A stretch of DNA of 64,000 nt, taken from the NCBI GenBank assembly GCA_018292915.2, contig JACVVK020000293.1:770001-834000 (forward strand). The letters run 5' to 3'. Every line of letters starts with the position of its first letter. Positions within the stretch are counted from its first letter, which is position 1. Shown in pieces: positions 1-10,729 of the stretch. Source of the DNA: Batillaria attramentaria. Taxonomy: Eukaryota; Mollusca; Gastropoda; Batillariidae. The notes under the pieces were generated by a model. It was not told where the DNA came from and searched no databases. It saw only the letters and a program-made list of their open reading frames with translations. Both the position numbers and the translations under genes were made by a program.

Positions 1-82
<82 letters not shown>
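1..82. repeat. (CA)n then (CT)n compound microsatellite
   Basis: About 23 CA units run directly into about 18 CT units with one interruption. The array begins at the window edge, so its true length is unknown. Confidence 0.98.
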
Positions 83-184
83 AAAGCGATTTCACTCCTT
101 GGATCATCTGTTCCCAGGCTAGAATATTAGCAACAGCAGGTATGCAGGTACATGACTTGACTGCTTGATTTTAATGACCTTTGT

Positions 185-196
185 CCCCCCCCCCCC

Positions 197-252
<56 letters not shown>

Positions 253-342
253 CACGAACACATACACACACAGACACACGCGCGTGCGCACAGAGACAGA
301 CAGACAGACAGACGCACACACACACACACACACACACACATA
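185..342. repeat. (C)n-(CA)n array with degenerate CAGA and CG parts
   Basis: A 13-base C run leads into a pure CA stretch to about 248. A decayed section follows with CACG, CGCG and (CAGA)n, then a second CA run to 342. The interrupted middle suggests an old array that is losing purity. Confidence 0.95.
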
Positions 343-636
343 CCACTATCTGAATTTCCAGACACCGCGCTGAATTGTCTGCCAGGAAACAAGAAGGAGG
401 CAATGACATTAACTAACTGCATACCGTAAAATGCGTTTACCGTGTCGTCAGGGCTCACCAATGGCAACCACTTAAAATCAACGACCATAAAATCCATCCT
501 CAAATTAGACATAAATGCACTCATTTGTGGCTGCTGTTATGTTTTGAAGTGAGCACGTGTTCCCCCTCCCCCCCTTAACAAACTTTGCGAACGGCAATAA
601 AAACCGAGAGACGCGTCAGTGTTTCTGGCACGGACG

Positions 637-812
<176 letters not shown>

Positions 813-1195
813 GTCACATTCAGAAACGCCTGATCTGATCTACCTCATTATAACGCGAGTTGAACTCCCACGTGTTCTCGTGTCATGCATTTGTCACTGT
901 CATTTGTCATCATTTCCGTCTTATATTCAGATCTCTGTTGACCTCACACCATACTGATGTTATTCTTTCTTGTGTGTGTGTATTTCTGGCGAAGGAACGA
1001 AACAGAGTTGTGCGAGGGGCAATGGTCAAGGCCTTCCTTCTACCAAGGGCTACCTGACGAATATTACAAGGAAGGGTCAAGGCCAAACAGTTCCCTTCAG
1101 TAATTTTACATACATGGTCTCAGACGTATATGCCCCCGTTCTATGAACTTTTGTTTTCTCGCATTATGTTGTCGCCTTTTGCAGTTCACAACTCA

Positions 1196-1302
1196 GCCCC
1201 CCCCCCCCCCCCCCAAAAAAAAACAAAAAAAAAACACACACACACACAAAAAACCAACAACAAAAAAACAAACAAACAAACAAACAAACAAACAAAAAAC
1301 CC
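1196..1302. repeat. C run, A run, CA and (AAAC)n low-complexity tract
   Basis: A C run of about 18, A runs, a short CA stretch and about eight AAAC units (1268-1300) lie in series. No TIR or TSD ties it to a particular transposon. Confidence 0.93.
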
Positions 1303-1417
1303 ACCCTGAATCCGGAAGTGCCCTGCGCGCTGCGAACCAGAGAGCAGGTGATTTTGTTTTATCAGGCTGAGTCCCGAACTGATTCAGTTTTAAACTGAAA
1401 TTTTGGGAGCGTCTTTA

Positions 1418-1890
1418 TAGTCCTAGGTGTCGCTAGTGCTACTCGTCGTTAGGTTCTGCGGTCGATAGACCTACGTGTCGACAGTCCTACACTTACTCGA
1501 AGCCTCGTCAGTCCTGCTTGTCGTTAGCCTACGTGTCGATAGGCCTACACTTTCCAAGTCTCCTAATTTTACACACAGTCCTACTGAAAATAAAACTAAA
1601 GAAACATGGGACTATCGACATGTAGGACTAATCAGTGACAAGCAAGACTGATGAGACACTGAGTAAATGTCGGACAATCGACACGTAGGACTATCGACAC
1701 GTAGGACTATCGCCATGTAGGACTATCGACATGTAGGACTATCGACACGTAGGACTATCGACATGTAGGACTAATCAGTGACAAGCAAGACTGATGAGAC
1801 ACTGAGTAAATGTCGGACAATCGACACGTAGGACTATCGACACGTAGGACTATCGACACGTATGGCTAGCAACACGTACGACTATCGACA
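1418..1890. repeat. Inverted array of 16-bp units with a 143-bp higher-order repeat
   Basis: The right half (1609-1890) is built of 16-bp units close to CTATCGACACGTAGGA. A longer unit carrying CAGTGACAAGCAAGACTGATGAGAC occurs twice, about 143 bp apart (starts near 1611 and 1754). The left half (1418-1545) carries the same units in reverse complement, for example CCTACGTGTCGATAG and GTCAGTCCTGCTTGTC. At least 75 bp of the longer unit align in inverted orientation. The two halves are separated by about 60 bp of A/T-rich spacer. Only short open frames cross it. It could be a foldback-type mobile element or a satellite that suffered an inversion, and I cannot assign it to a named family. Confidence 0.85.
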
Positions 1891-1899
1891 CGCACCCTG

Positions 1900-2490
1900 G
1901 AATTCTGTCGCTTACCATGATTCACCCAGCAAAGCTGAACGTCCATCTAACACATTTGAGTCACTGCTGCACCTTTAGTAGCCACGAAAATCGTGATCGA
2001 TCGATATAAAAAGCCCATACGTCGACCAAAAGATAAGATTCTACACCAAAGACCACACAAAACGAACTTTAGATAAAGAAGGGTTTTGCCCTTGGGGCAG
2101 ACAGCGAAGTGTGCGCGTGAAGGAAGGATCTGGGGGTCATCAGAGGGTCACTTCATGTTGACTGAGGTTACAGCATGACACGGTTCACAGCCAGTACTAA
2201 TCGTCCTACCTTTTGCTACCCAATGCATATTATTAAACTGTCAACAGGTGTTCAGCATATAAATATGTCAGGCTCATCGAGCACACTGAGAGACAAGAAA
2301 GCTGAAGGTTGCAATTTCCACTTGCAGTCTGTTAGGATGTAAATTAATACTGTTATAGGACTAGAGCGGGTGATTACTGGATACATATACGATTATATAT
2401 GATTAAAATGTCACGTGTGGTGCACTGCGATTGGTTATCGCATTATCTCATATAGGAACATGTTGCTCGCTTTCTTCCGGTTTCTGCCAA
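1900..2490. other. Unassigned sequence
   Basis: Low in repeats. I see no coding frame, tRNA-like head or inverted repeat that I can support. Confidence 0.5.
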
Positions 2491-2550
2491 CCTCTCTCTC
2501 TCTCTCTTAAACTGACGTATGTGAGTTTACCGTTGTGAAATAATTTAAAG

Positions 2551-2586
2551 ACTCTCTTTCTCTCTCTTTCTCTCTCTCTCTCTCTA

Positions 2587-2648
<62 letters not shown>
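2551..2648. repeat. (CT)n(CA)n compound microsatellite
   Basis: An interrupted CT section to about 2586 is followed by about 30 CA units to 2648. A smaller CT run lies at 2493-2507. Confidence 0.97.
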
Positions 2649-2649
<1 letters not shown>

Positions 2650-2969
2650 GGCCGACACGATTAAAATTTGGATCAAGGACCCCAGTCGAGTTCGTGGGCA
2701 GAATAAACAGCAGGAGTCAAGTGAGCCACAGCTGAGACAAGTTCTAGACGATTAGCTCGGGGTCAAGCTGGAGAGGGAAAGACGCAGGGGAGAGAGGGGA
2801 GGGGTGGGGGAGGGGGGTGCAAGAGGAAGAGTATGGCTCCGATCGATTGACCGTTTTGCTTGAGAGGCAGCTAAGCTCAGGTTCCAGACATCGGGAGGTC
2901 CTCGGCCAAACCTTGGGACAACCACACTGGTGAACGTTCTAGTAGGACACCGGGGGTGAAACAAAATGG

Positions 2970-3408
2970 GCGGGCGTTTTTCCGGTGCTATACCACTTCA
3001 AAAGTTGGTGACTAAGTGGTGTAATAATAATTTTTAAAAAAATGAGTATTGTATAGGCGCTTTACCCAATTTCATGAACCGGCTCAAAGCGCCGCGAACT
3101 GAACCCAACACGCACGCTCACGTGAATCACACGCATTCTCTCACACACTGGACATACACACATTACAATCACGTGGTGCGAAGGGTCAGCTCAGCTATTT
3201 AAGTTTCGGAATTTAGAATTGCACTGCGACTTATTTTTCAAATTTTGTAGGCCGAACATTTCCAAAACAGAGGGGGAGGAAGCCGGAGTACCCGGAGAGA
3301 ACCCACGACGATCGGACCGAATCGTGTGATGATAGATACCACGGAAACCGCTCCGCCAAACGATCTGTGAGCATAAAAATAGTAGCAGTAGCCTCTTGAA
3401 CGTCACAG
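2970..3408 (+). repeat. Repeat A copy a, split by a SINE-2 insertion
   Basis: The left part (about 2970-3021) ends in CTAAGTGGTGT. The right part (3331-3408) resumes with GTGTGATGATAGATACC and ends CGATCTGTGAGCATAAAAA followed by TAGTAGC. In the uninterrupted copy at 5067-5407 these two parts are adjacent (CTAAGTGGTGTGATGATGG). The copy must therefore predate the SINE inserted in it. The far left end is too diverged to place. Confidence 0.7.
3022..3330 (-). mobile_element. SINE-2 copy, 5'-truncated
   Basis: Read on the minus strand, this matches the full SINE-2 at 50466-50876. It starts in the middle (CGATCGTCG...GGGTACTCCGGCTTCC), continues through CACGTGATTGTAATGTG and GCGGCGCTTTGAGCC, and ends AAGCGCCTATACAATACTCA with an A/T-rich tail. 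The tRNA-like head is missing. 5' truncation of this kind fits incomplete target-primed reverse transcription. It sits inside Repeat A; only a very short GTGT-like duplication is visible. Confidence 0.88.
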
Positions 3409-3837
3409 TGTCTATCGCAGACCCCGATAAAATACAAATCATACGTCACACCCTTTCTCTTCAGCTACAGACAAAAGTTACAGCGGTATTACGTGATTCC
3501 TGCCAAGGACGTGCTACTGGCTCGATTTCAACTTTGCGTACCTCGTTAAACAAATCGATGCCTCCACTCTGCTACGAAACCTTTCAAGAAAACGGCCAGT
3601 TAACCGACAAATCGAAACAATTCCAGTGCCCACTTGAATCTTGGCGTGAGCCGCGAAAGGGCGTCTGGGGGCGCCACTTGAGAGATGCCCGGATGGAAGC
3701 CTTAAAATTCCTCCGCTCGGTATCACACATACTCGGTTAAGGTGCACTTTGCAAAAGACTATAATACTTCTTTTTAAAAAACAGAAGAAGAAGGAGACGA
3801 GAAAGAAATGGATGGGTGGGATTTCTGAGGTCTATTT

Positions 3838-3965
3838 TTGTCCAACCAGAAGGTGATTTCATAAAACGGGGGTAGTGTGTGTGTGTGGGGGGGGGGGATG
3901 CTGCGTGCAAAGTTTGGCTCTTTCGAGTTTTGAACCCTCAGCCTTCCGATCTCGCGAGCCAGAAG
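3838..3965 (-). mobile_element. Possible very diverged SINE-1 relic
   Basis: On the plus strand GGTGATTTCATAAAACGGG and, further on, TTTTGAACCCTCAGCCTTCCG resemble the reverse complement of the SINE-1 middle and B-box parts. A GT/G run separates them. The similarity is weak and could be chance. Confidence 0.3.
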
Positions 3966-4072
3966 AAGACAAGAAGGAAGACAGAAAGAAAGTGAGTAAG
4001 TAGGAAAGAAAGAAAGAAAGAAATGGAAGGAGGAAGTAAAGAAAGAAGGAAAGAGAGGAAAAACGTTCAGTT
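3960..4072. repeat. Purine-rich (GAAA/GGAA) tract
   Basis: Nearly pure A/G strand over about 110 bases with (AAAG)n and (GGAAG) sub-repeats. It is a possible triplex-forming tract, with no coding signal. Confidence 0.85.
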
Positions 4073-5066
4073 CAGAGTACCGTGGGTTGTCATTTCGGCC
4101 TTACATCCTTGTAAGTGACGCCTTCCAACAAATAAAAACAAACCAACAACAACAAAAAAAACCCAACAAACTCAACAACAAAGAAAAAGACACAACAAGA
4201 AAGAAAGAAAGAACCATACAAAAACAAACTCTTCAAGCAACCAAGTGCGGTTCCCGGAATAAAAGAGAAACATAATACAATGCCTGCACAATCCAGACAA
4301 GTTCCCGCGTACAACAGCTCTTAGGGAGGGGGGAGAGAGAAGAGGAAAACGCAATCGTTATTCTTTCCCAACTAATTCAACAAACTACGATCTATCATTT
4401 ACGTTTCTCCGAATACCAGCAGCGGATTTGATCAGACAACCGAAAACACAGTTCGTTCCATAAGCAGACGCCCATCCTTGTAACAAAGCCCGCCAGCAGG
4501 AAGCGGCAGTAACGTCTCTGACACGACCGCCCCAGATCCGGCGACACCAGCAGGTCGCGGGGACACAGATGGGGGCAGCGCCGGTGGGAATCAGATGCCC
4601 TGCCCTCGCTAATCCTCGGCTATTAAACCCCTCTCGGCCAACCCGCACGCTTAATGGCCGTGATTAGCACGCTGATTGGCGGAAGAGAGCTGCTGAGGTA
4701 TTTATTATCTCGGTCTGTCGGTCTGCTGTCAAGACTGGGTTGGTTGGTTGGATAGTTAGTCCCCGTCGCATCTCCGACCACACAATCGTCAGTATGACCT
4801 CAAATAATTAGCGGTACAAAGACGATTCTTCCTCAAGGGAGAGTACTCAGGGTCAGGAGACATGCAATGCGTTGCACATGGCGTATTCTCGGTGGTTACC
4901 CCATAATCCGGAACTTGTAGCTTGTTGATTTTGCTAATCCGGAAAATTTAATTTCGAAAGTTCTCGAGTCATTCTGGAAATCCGTAGTCAGTGTGCCGGA
5001 AAATTGGCACCCCTGAGTCCAGCTAAACAGTATTCAATCCTGACAGACTCCAACCACTTTTGATTT
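4073..5066. other. Unassigned sequence
   Basis: An A-rich CAAC/AAAG section (4130-4220) is followed by a more GC-balanced segment (4385-4690). The latter contains the homeodomain-site-like string GTGATTAGCACGCTGATTGG. No conserved coding frame is evident. It may hold unique or regulatory DNA, but nothing in the sequence proves it. Confidence 0.4.
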
Positions 5067-5407
5067 ATCCTTAAACGGGCTAATTCCATCTTCGCTGTCA
5101 ACTTATGTTTTGGAACAGTTCCGTCGTGACCGCGCTCGATACTCTATCTTGATGATCAGTACAGCTCTTAATGCGATACAATGTTGTTTAAACTTTGCGC
5201 GAGCGGTCGAGCGTTCAAATTCTACAACTGTACGTTGTTCCACTACTTGAGCGCTCAAGTGTATTCGCCGCGACATCGAGCACGCTTCTGCTGGCTCGGT
5301 GCCAGCATTACAGACGCTGTCACTGTCCAGGCGTCTAAGTGGTGTGATGATGGATACCATGAAAGCAGCTCAGAACGATCTGTGAGCATAAAAATGGTAG
5401 CTTGAAA
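5067..5407 (+). repeat. Repeat A copy b, best full-length reference
   Basis: It begins TTAAACGGGCTAATTCC and ends GATCTGTGAGCATAAAAATG followed by GTAGC. Shared blocks with the other copies include TATGTTTTGGAACAG, CGATACAATGTTG, GGTCGAGCGTTCAAATT and GTGATGATGGATACC. Its length of about 340 bp, lack of coding and dispersed copies in both orientations fit a MITE or SINE-like element. The two ends show only weak inverted similarity (GGGCTAATTCCAT against ATGCTACCAT), so the class is open. Confidence 0.75.
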
Positions 5408-5770
5408 ATGAGTCCTTTTAACACGAACAGGTCCAGTTTACACGACCAGAGGAAACGTGAAACACCAGGATTAACCACTTTTCTTTTTTTTTCTCCAAAT
5501 ACATGTAGTCCAGTTTAGCTCGGGGGTCGAACTCACATCCAAGCCTAAACTGGAATACGTGTATGGGTGGGGGGGGGGGGGGTGTTACTGGATTACACCT
5601 GGCGTTACTTGTCTCTCTCTTTTCTTCGCTGTCCCTCTCTTCCTCAATTGTGTTATACGGAAAAATGTTGCACTTAGCTCTGAAGTCGCCAACACCGATG
5701 CTCGGTGAATGTAAACTGGTGGGAGGCTGCACACTGGCCTTAGGCCTTTTGCCTCCACCTGAATTGCTTG

Positions 5771-5771
5771 T

Positions 5772-5814
<43 letters not shown>
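5771..5814. repeat. (CA)n microsatellite
   Basis: Pure CA run of about 22 units. Confidence 0.97.
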
Positions 5815-5816
<2 letters not shown>

Positions 5817-6183
5817 GAAATAAAACTGTGTTAAAAACAAATAAAACGACAAACAAACAAAAACACCCTCGCACCCAGTGGACCAAGCTACCGTCACAGC
5901 GAACCGCCGGCCGCTGTCACTGAACACTAAGCCCTCTCCACTCTGGGAGGTTCGGTCCTACCTTGGTCACGGGTGACGGGAGACAGCGTAAGATTAGACA
6001 AAGCAACTGCCTGGGTGGTTTCTGGGATTACGTATCAGAGAGGGTAACCACACCCTTGTGGTAACACTAGACCACCACTTCATTACAATAGGAACGACTC
6101 GCGGTGGTACACACCATTACACCATCTCTGCACAAGTCTAGACTAGAAGTCTTAATTTGCCATCCATATACATGGTCAAAATG

Positions 6184-6295
6184 TAAGGTCGGGTGAGTGT
6201 TTAACGTCCTCTGAAACGGGAAAAGGCCGGGACAACGGGAAAAGGCCGAAACAAATGTTTGGCCCCATCCGGGATTTGAACTCACGACTCAAAAT

Positions 6296-6296
<1 letters not shown>
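6184..6296 (-). mobile_element. SINE-1 copy, partial
   Basis: Minus-strand match to the SINE-1 middle and B box: on the plus strand GTGTTTAACGTCCT, then GGCCCCATCCGGGATTTGAACTCACGACTC. A short GGGAAAAGGCCG block is duplicated within it. The head half is missing and the copy abuts a (CA)n array. Confidence 0.78.

Positions 6297-6298
<2 letters not shown>

Positions 6299-6357
<59 letters not shown>
6299..6357. repeat. (CA)n microsatellite
   Basis: About 29 pure CA units adjoining the broken end of a SINE-1 copy. Confidence 0.97.
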
Positions 6358-6359
<2 letters not shown>

Positions 6360-6360
<1 letters not shown>

Positions 6361-7300
6361 GAATGCAGCTTCGTTGCATAATCTCTCTGGAGATGACGTC
6401 TGCATATTGTTCGCGTTCTTCCCCTAAACCGTGATGTTCTAAAATCTTCAACCACCACCAGAACTGCCAGAAAACAACTTGAATAAATCGTAATTTCCTG
6501 CGGGTTTATAAAAAATCGATAAGCAACCGTTTTTTTTGAGAGCTTAGAACACTTCGCTGGAAACCCTTTAATATTCAGTGTTGATTAGATACTACCAGTT
6601 AAGGTCTGAAAAAAATAACAGACTAACTTTCTGGTACAAAGGGATCCATCCTTACGCATATTTAAATCGTGGAAAAAGTATGAGAAATACATTCAGCCGC
6701 TTAATTAATCCGGCACTACTGAAGAACTGTCTTGACATAAGCGTTCCTCTCTTAGGTCGTCATTCTGTATTTTACACTCGAGAGACAGCAAGCAGAACGG
6801 TGACTAAAAGGAAAAGCGTGTCGCTCCGTGCCAACTGCGCGCGCCGCGTCAGGGAAGACTGTGAAACTAATGACGAGGCTTGTGGAGGGCGTAGGGCTGG
6901 AGTACGATGTGATTGCTCACTTTCAGCACGTGATATACGCCGCCCACTCTCAGGCTGACAACCATGAATTCATACAATGACACATGTGTCAGCCGAGTAT
7001 CCTACTTGGTTGCAACCCCCCGCTGACGAACTTTGAAATTAGAACTCTAACAGACCATTACAGCCCCAGGACAGTTACAACGTCCTGCTTTATCCGGAAA
7101 TAAATTACGCATACGTGCAAAAGAAACCCGGTGGGGGAAACCACAAGGACATACCATACAACCCACATACACGTGGTTATCACGAACAAGAGACATGTTG
7201 AACAGGAGCAGATCTTGTGTATGAAATCGTCACAGCAGTACAAGTCTGAGTCGTTCTTTTCTGATTATGTCATTTTCCGCTTTGGCCAGTAACTCGCTCT
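6360..7300. other. Unassigned sequence
   Basis: The open frame at 6578-6958 (126 codons) shows no recognisable motif and no splice context. I do not call it a gene. Confidence 0.45.
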
Positions 7301-7304
7301 CTTT

Positions 7305-7512
7305 GTTTAAACGGGCTAATCAAGTTCCATCTTTACCACGCAAACTTATGTTTCGGAACAGTTTCGCTCGCGATTTCGCCCGTACGCTCGAAATACTATA
7401 ACTTGACGATTAGTACAGCTCTTCATGCGATACAATGTTGCACACTTAGCGCTAGCGGTCGAACATTCAAATTATACGGCTGTTGTTACACTTCTGAAGA
7501 GCACGAAACCAC
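7305..7512 (+). repeat. Repeat A copy c, 3'-truncated
   Basis: It starts TTTAAACGGGCTAAT and follows copy b through TTATGTTTCGGAACAG, GCGATACAATGTTGC, GGTCGAACATTCAAATTATAC and TGTTACACTTCTGAAG. The match then stops, and the second half of the family is absent. Confidence 0.75.
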
Positions 7513-7514
7513 AC

Positions 7515-8660
7515 ACACACTGTTACTGAAAGCAGTGTCCTATTTTAGGTAGTAATTTTAATTTGTATTTTGAAAAGAGCAAGAAAATCCATTTTGCCAA
7601 GCCTGATCGCCTGCTAACATGCGCGTTCATTTTTATAAGTATGAATCAATTCTGTATTATAACAGCCTTGGGCATTCCACCTGTATTCCGCATGCCTTGA
7701 CCTGGTTATCTTTCACACCAAAGCAGCTTTCAAGGCTGGCACCATCTTCAGACTCTCACCGTCGACCATGGAGTCTTAAAAAAAAGAAACACACTCAAAT
7801 ACATGCACTAACTTTGTCGTAGAACAGTTCAATAAATCCGACTGTGAAGTTCAGTACAGCACTGCGATAGACAGGGCACACTGACATGCGTACGAACGTG
7901 TACAAGACAAAGAAAACAGAGCAAGCTAAAGGCACAGCGGACATTACGGACGCTAATGCCACGTAAACTGAAGTCCCTGGGGAGTACTAGCGAAAAGCCT
8001 GGGGATAAAACCCAGAGACCGGGACGGGACGGGACAAGACAGGGCTGACGACTCACTCCATACCCACTGCGCCGTCCCCTCCCTACCCCTCCCCTCCAAC
8101 ACCACTCTACTGCCAGTCCCGGCTGTGTGACGGGAGGGGACAAGTTGAGGAGGGAGGGTGGAGGTAGGTGGAAGGAAGGGAGATGGGTGGGGTGGGGGAA
8201 GCAGTCTGTGTGTGGCTTAAGCCGCATAAAGCGCCCACCGGAGCATGGATGACAAATGTGTCATGCGAGCAGCGTTCCGCGAGGGGGAAGAGAGGCACTG
8301 GTGACAGACAGGCAGCTCAGGTAAAGCCAGGTACGACTTGCTCGGGACGGCATGACAGAGAGGCAGGAAAGGGGGGAAAGGTAGCGAGCCACTCCACCTG
8401 TAGAAAGGCAGCGGGGAGAAGGGGGAGGTGCCAGGGAGCAGCGGGGGAGTGTTTTTGTCTGCTCGCCCGATAAATCTCTCGCGCGGGATTACCCGCGACC
8501 TCAGTGACCCGCGTACCGAGCTAACCTCGCACTCAGATTAAACGGTCGTGCTGGAATCTCTCCCTCGCTACGTTTTCTTCTCTGTGTAGTATTAGCAACG
8601 GAAAACCGGTTTGCAAACTGACGAAATTCTTCCGCTGCGAAATAAAGTATCATCGTTATA
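7515..8660. other. Unassigned sequence with a G-rich purine section
   Basis: 8080-8460 is strongly strand-biased to A/G on the plus strand (GGGAGG, GGTGGGG). It can sustain long frames (8168-8473) without any protein motif. A CG-rich patch lies at 8462-8520. Nothing here supports a gene. Confidence 0.45.
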
Positions 8661-8699
8661 ACAAAACTCTCCCCCCCCCCCTTCTCTCTCTCTCCTTCA

Positions 8700-8760
8700 C
8701 ATCACGCGTGGTTTTTTTGTTTCTTTGTTTTGTTTGTTTGTTTTTTTTTGTTTGTTTTTT
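8700..8760. repeat. T-rich (GTTT)n tract
   Basis: Series of GTTT and poly-T units. It may be a tail of an unidentified retroelement. Confidence 0.7.
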
Positions 8761-8779
8761 TAAACTGTAAAAGCATCGC

Positions 8780-9062
8780 CTCAAGATTTGTTTGCATTGC
8801 TCACCTATCACATCCTTTGTTCCCCCCCCCCTTTTTATTTTTATTTTTTCTTCTTTTTCTTCTTAGTATTGCTTGATTCATGTATGTAGTAGCATGGTCG
8901 TGTGTGTGTTGTGTGTATGTGTATGCTCTACCTAGTTAGAGCTTACTTTGCTTACTTTGTATATATATATATCAGTAGCCTAGCAAGGACAAGATGTAAG
9001 ACAGGTCTGCGTACCTAATCTTTTATCCTTGTAAAATAAAGTTTCGTTCGTTCGTTCGTTCT
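8780..9062 (+). mobile_element. LINE 3' end, family X, with (GTTC)n tail
   Basis: The segment GTAAGACAGGTCTGCGTACC...ATCCTTGTAAAATAAAGTTTC is matched by GTAAGCGAGACCTGTGCGTCC...ATCCTTGGAAAATAAAGTTTC at 49012-49066. Each ends in an AATAAA signal and a different tetranucleotide tail, here (GTTC)n at 9043-9062. A 3' UTR without coding and with a simple-repeat tail is typical of 5'-truncated non-LTR elements of the CR1/L2 kind. The 5' limit is uncertain. Confidence 0.65.
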
Positions 9063-9765
9063 CTCTGACAACCTGAAACCAAAGATCCCAAACCCCAAAT
9101 CCTCTTCACACCTCTTCCGGGTTTGTCTTCACGAATACACTAACAACAAAAAAGCAGATGCTCTGGACGCTGAAATTTTTTTTTAAGGTCCCTTAAAAAG
9201 AGACCATTATGTAAAACAAAACAAACAACAAACAAACAAACAAACAAACAAACAAAAAAACCCTAAGGTGAATAGAATTCAAACAATGTACCCAAACGTT
9301 TACTATGCTTGTTTCTTCGGACGTGAAAAAATCAACAAACAGGCATACACTTCCCAGCAAACTTTTAGTTTATGAGAATTCAAATTTTCAAATTCAAACA
9401 CACGCTAAAAAAAAAAAAAAGGAAACCAGCGTTAACCGTGATTTGAAATTAACGTAAAAACTAATTTAGCGAGAGTTTAACGGGGCCGGTACGGCCAGAC
9501 AGACTGTCACAACAGGGCAAAACTGGACGCTTGACTTTCTGAGTAAATCTTCCCGCCCCCTGTCTTGACAAAAAGACAAGACGGCCGATGTATGAGACGG
9601 GCGGACATTACTGTCGAAGCGCGTCATGCTGGGAAGCGCGGACTAAATTCACACCAGGAAACATATTCCGCTCATTCATCATCCGCTTGTCACCGTGGAC
9701 ACAAATCCTGCTGTGACCTTGCCCTTCCTGTCTTGTCTCTTGTCGACTCGACGTTTCCAGTCCTC
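9063..9765. other. Unassigned sequence
   Basis: It includes an (AAAC)n tract (9219-9260) and an A run near 9407. No gene or transposon is recognised. Confidence 0.5.
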
Positions 9766-9770
9766 TCTCT

Positions 9771-9787
9771 CGCGCGCGCGCGAGCGT

Positions 9788-9867
<80 letters not shown>
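9771..9867. repeat. (CG)n(CA)n(GA)n compound microsatellite
   Basis: CG 9771-9783, CA 9789-9828, GA 9829-9867. The GA arm is complementary to the CT arm that starts 60 bp further on. Confidence 0.97.
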
Positions 9868-9870
<3 letters not shown>

Positions 9871-9925
9871 AGATAACCGTACAGCAACAAGGACACATTC
9901 TCGAAGACGCTCCTTGGAAGATAAA

Positions 9926-10027
<102 letters not shown>

Positions 10028-10240
10028 GCGTAACTGAACAAAGCCTTCTATCCCGACATAACAATGTCGGACATTAAGGCATAGTCAAGAGATGTATCGG
10101 CTGATACACTGTACTTCTAATCGCGCAGGGCACTGAGGAAGTCATCGTCACACTAATCACGTGTCTCTAAAACACACCGATAAGACTATAGAAATCAAAT
10201 TCTTACTCAGAAAAGGCTAAATTCAAACATCTAACTAGAC

Positions 10241-10333
10241 CCCCCCCCCCCCACACACACACACACACACACACTCAAACACACACAAAAAAAAACAAAA
10301 AACCTTCATTTTGAAAAAAAAAAAAAAAAAAAA
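10241..10333. repeat. (C)n(CA)n(A)n low-complexity tract
   Basis: C run, a CA run to about 10275, then A-rich sequence including an A run of about 19 (10315-10333). Confidence 0.93.
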
Positions 10334-10459
10334 GAGCTGGAAAACTGTTCGTTCTTTGTCCGTATTTCCTACACCTGACGCAGTGACAGTTGATAATTTC
10401 TTTGTCACAGACTCGAACGCCGCCGTTTTTGCATCCCACACAGAAAGACACGCAGGCAG

Positions 10460-10463
<4 letters not shown>

Positions 10464-10510
<47 letters not shown>
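10464..10510. repeat. (GA)n microsatellite
   Basis: About 23 pure GA units. Confidence 0.97.
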
Positions 10511-10512
<2 letters not shown>

Positions 10513-10639
10513 TTACGTCAATTCCGTGAGCTAAACATTTGACGTCAGCCTTGGTAACGGCGCCTTTCCTTACCGAATGTACAAGACATTTAAGTGATAA
10601 ATTTAGAAGCAAGTACTCACACGAGTGGAGACACTCCAC

Positions 10640-10725
10640 AATGGTCGTGGCATCGATGAGGTATCCACCACATAATGCACACAATAGGTGAGGGTTCAAT
10701 TCCGAGATCCGTAGGCGGGACCTCT
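10640..10725 (+). mobile_element. Possible tRNA-derived SINE head, different from SINE-1 and SINE-2
   Basis: An A-box-like TGGCATCGATGAGG (near 10648) is followed about 40 bp later by a B-box-like GGGTTCAATTCC (10692-10703). These are the two internal RNA polymerase III promoter elements at tRNA-like spacing. The acceptor and anticodon stems do not fold well, so a true tRNA is unlikely. No second copy was seen. Confidence 0.35.
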
Positions 10726-10729
10726 TTGT

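Noticed and set aside
1611..1890. CRISPR-like array
   Set aside because: The repeats are contiguous 16-bp tandem units without unique spacers, in an animal-type sequence.
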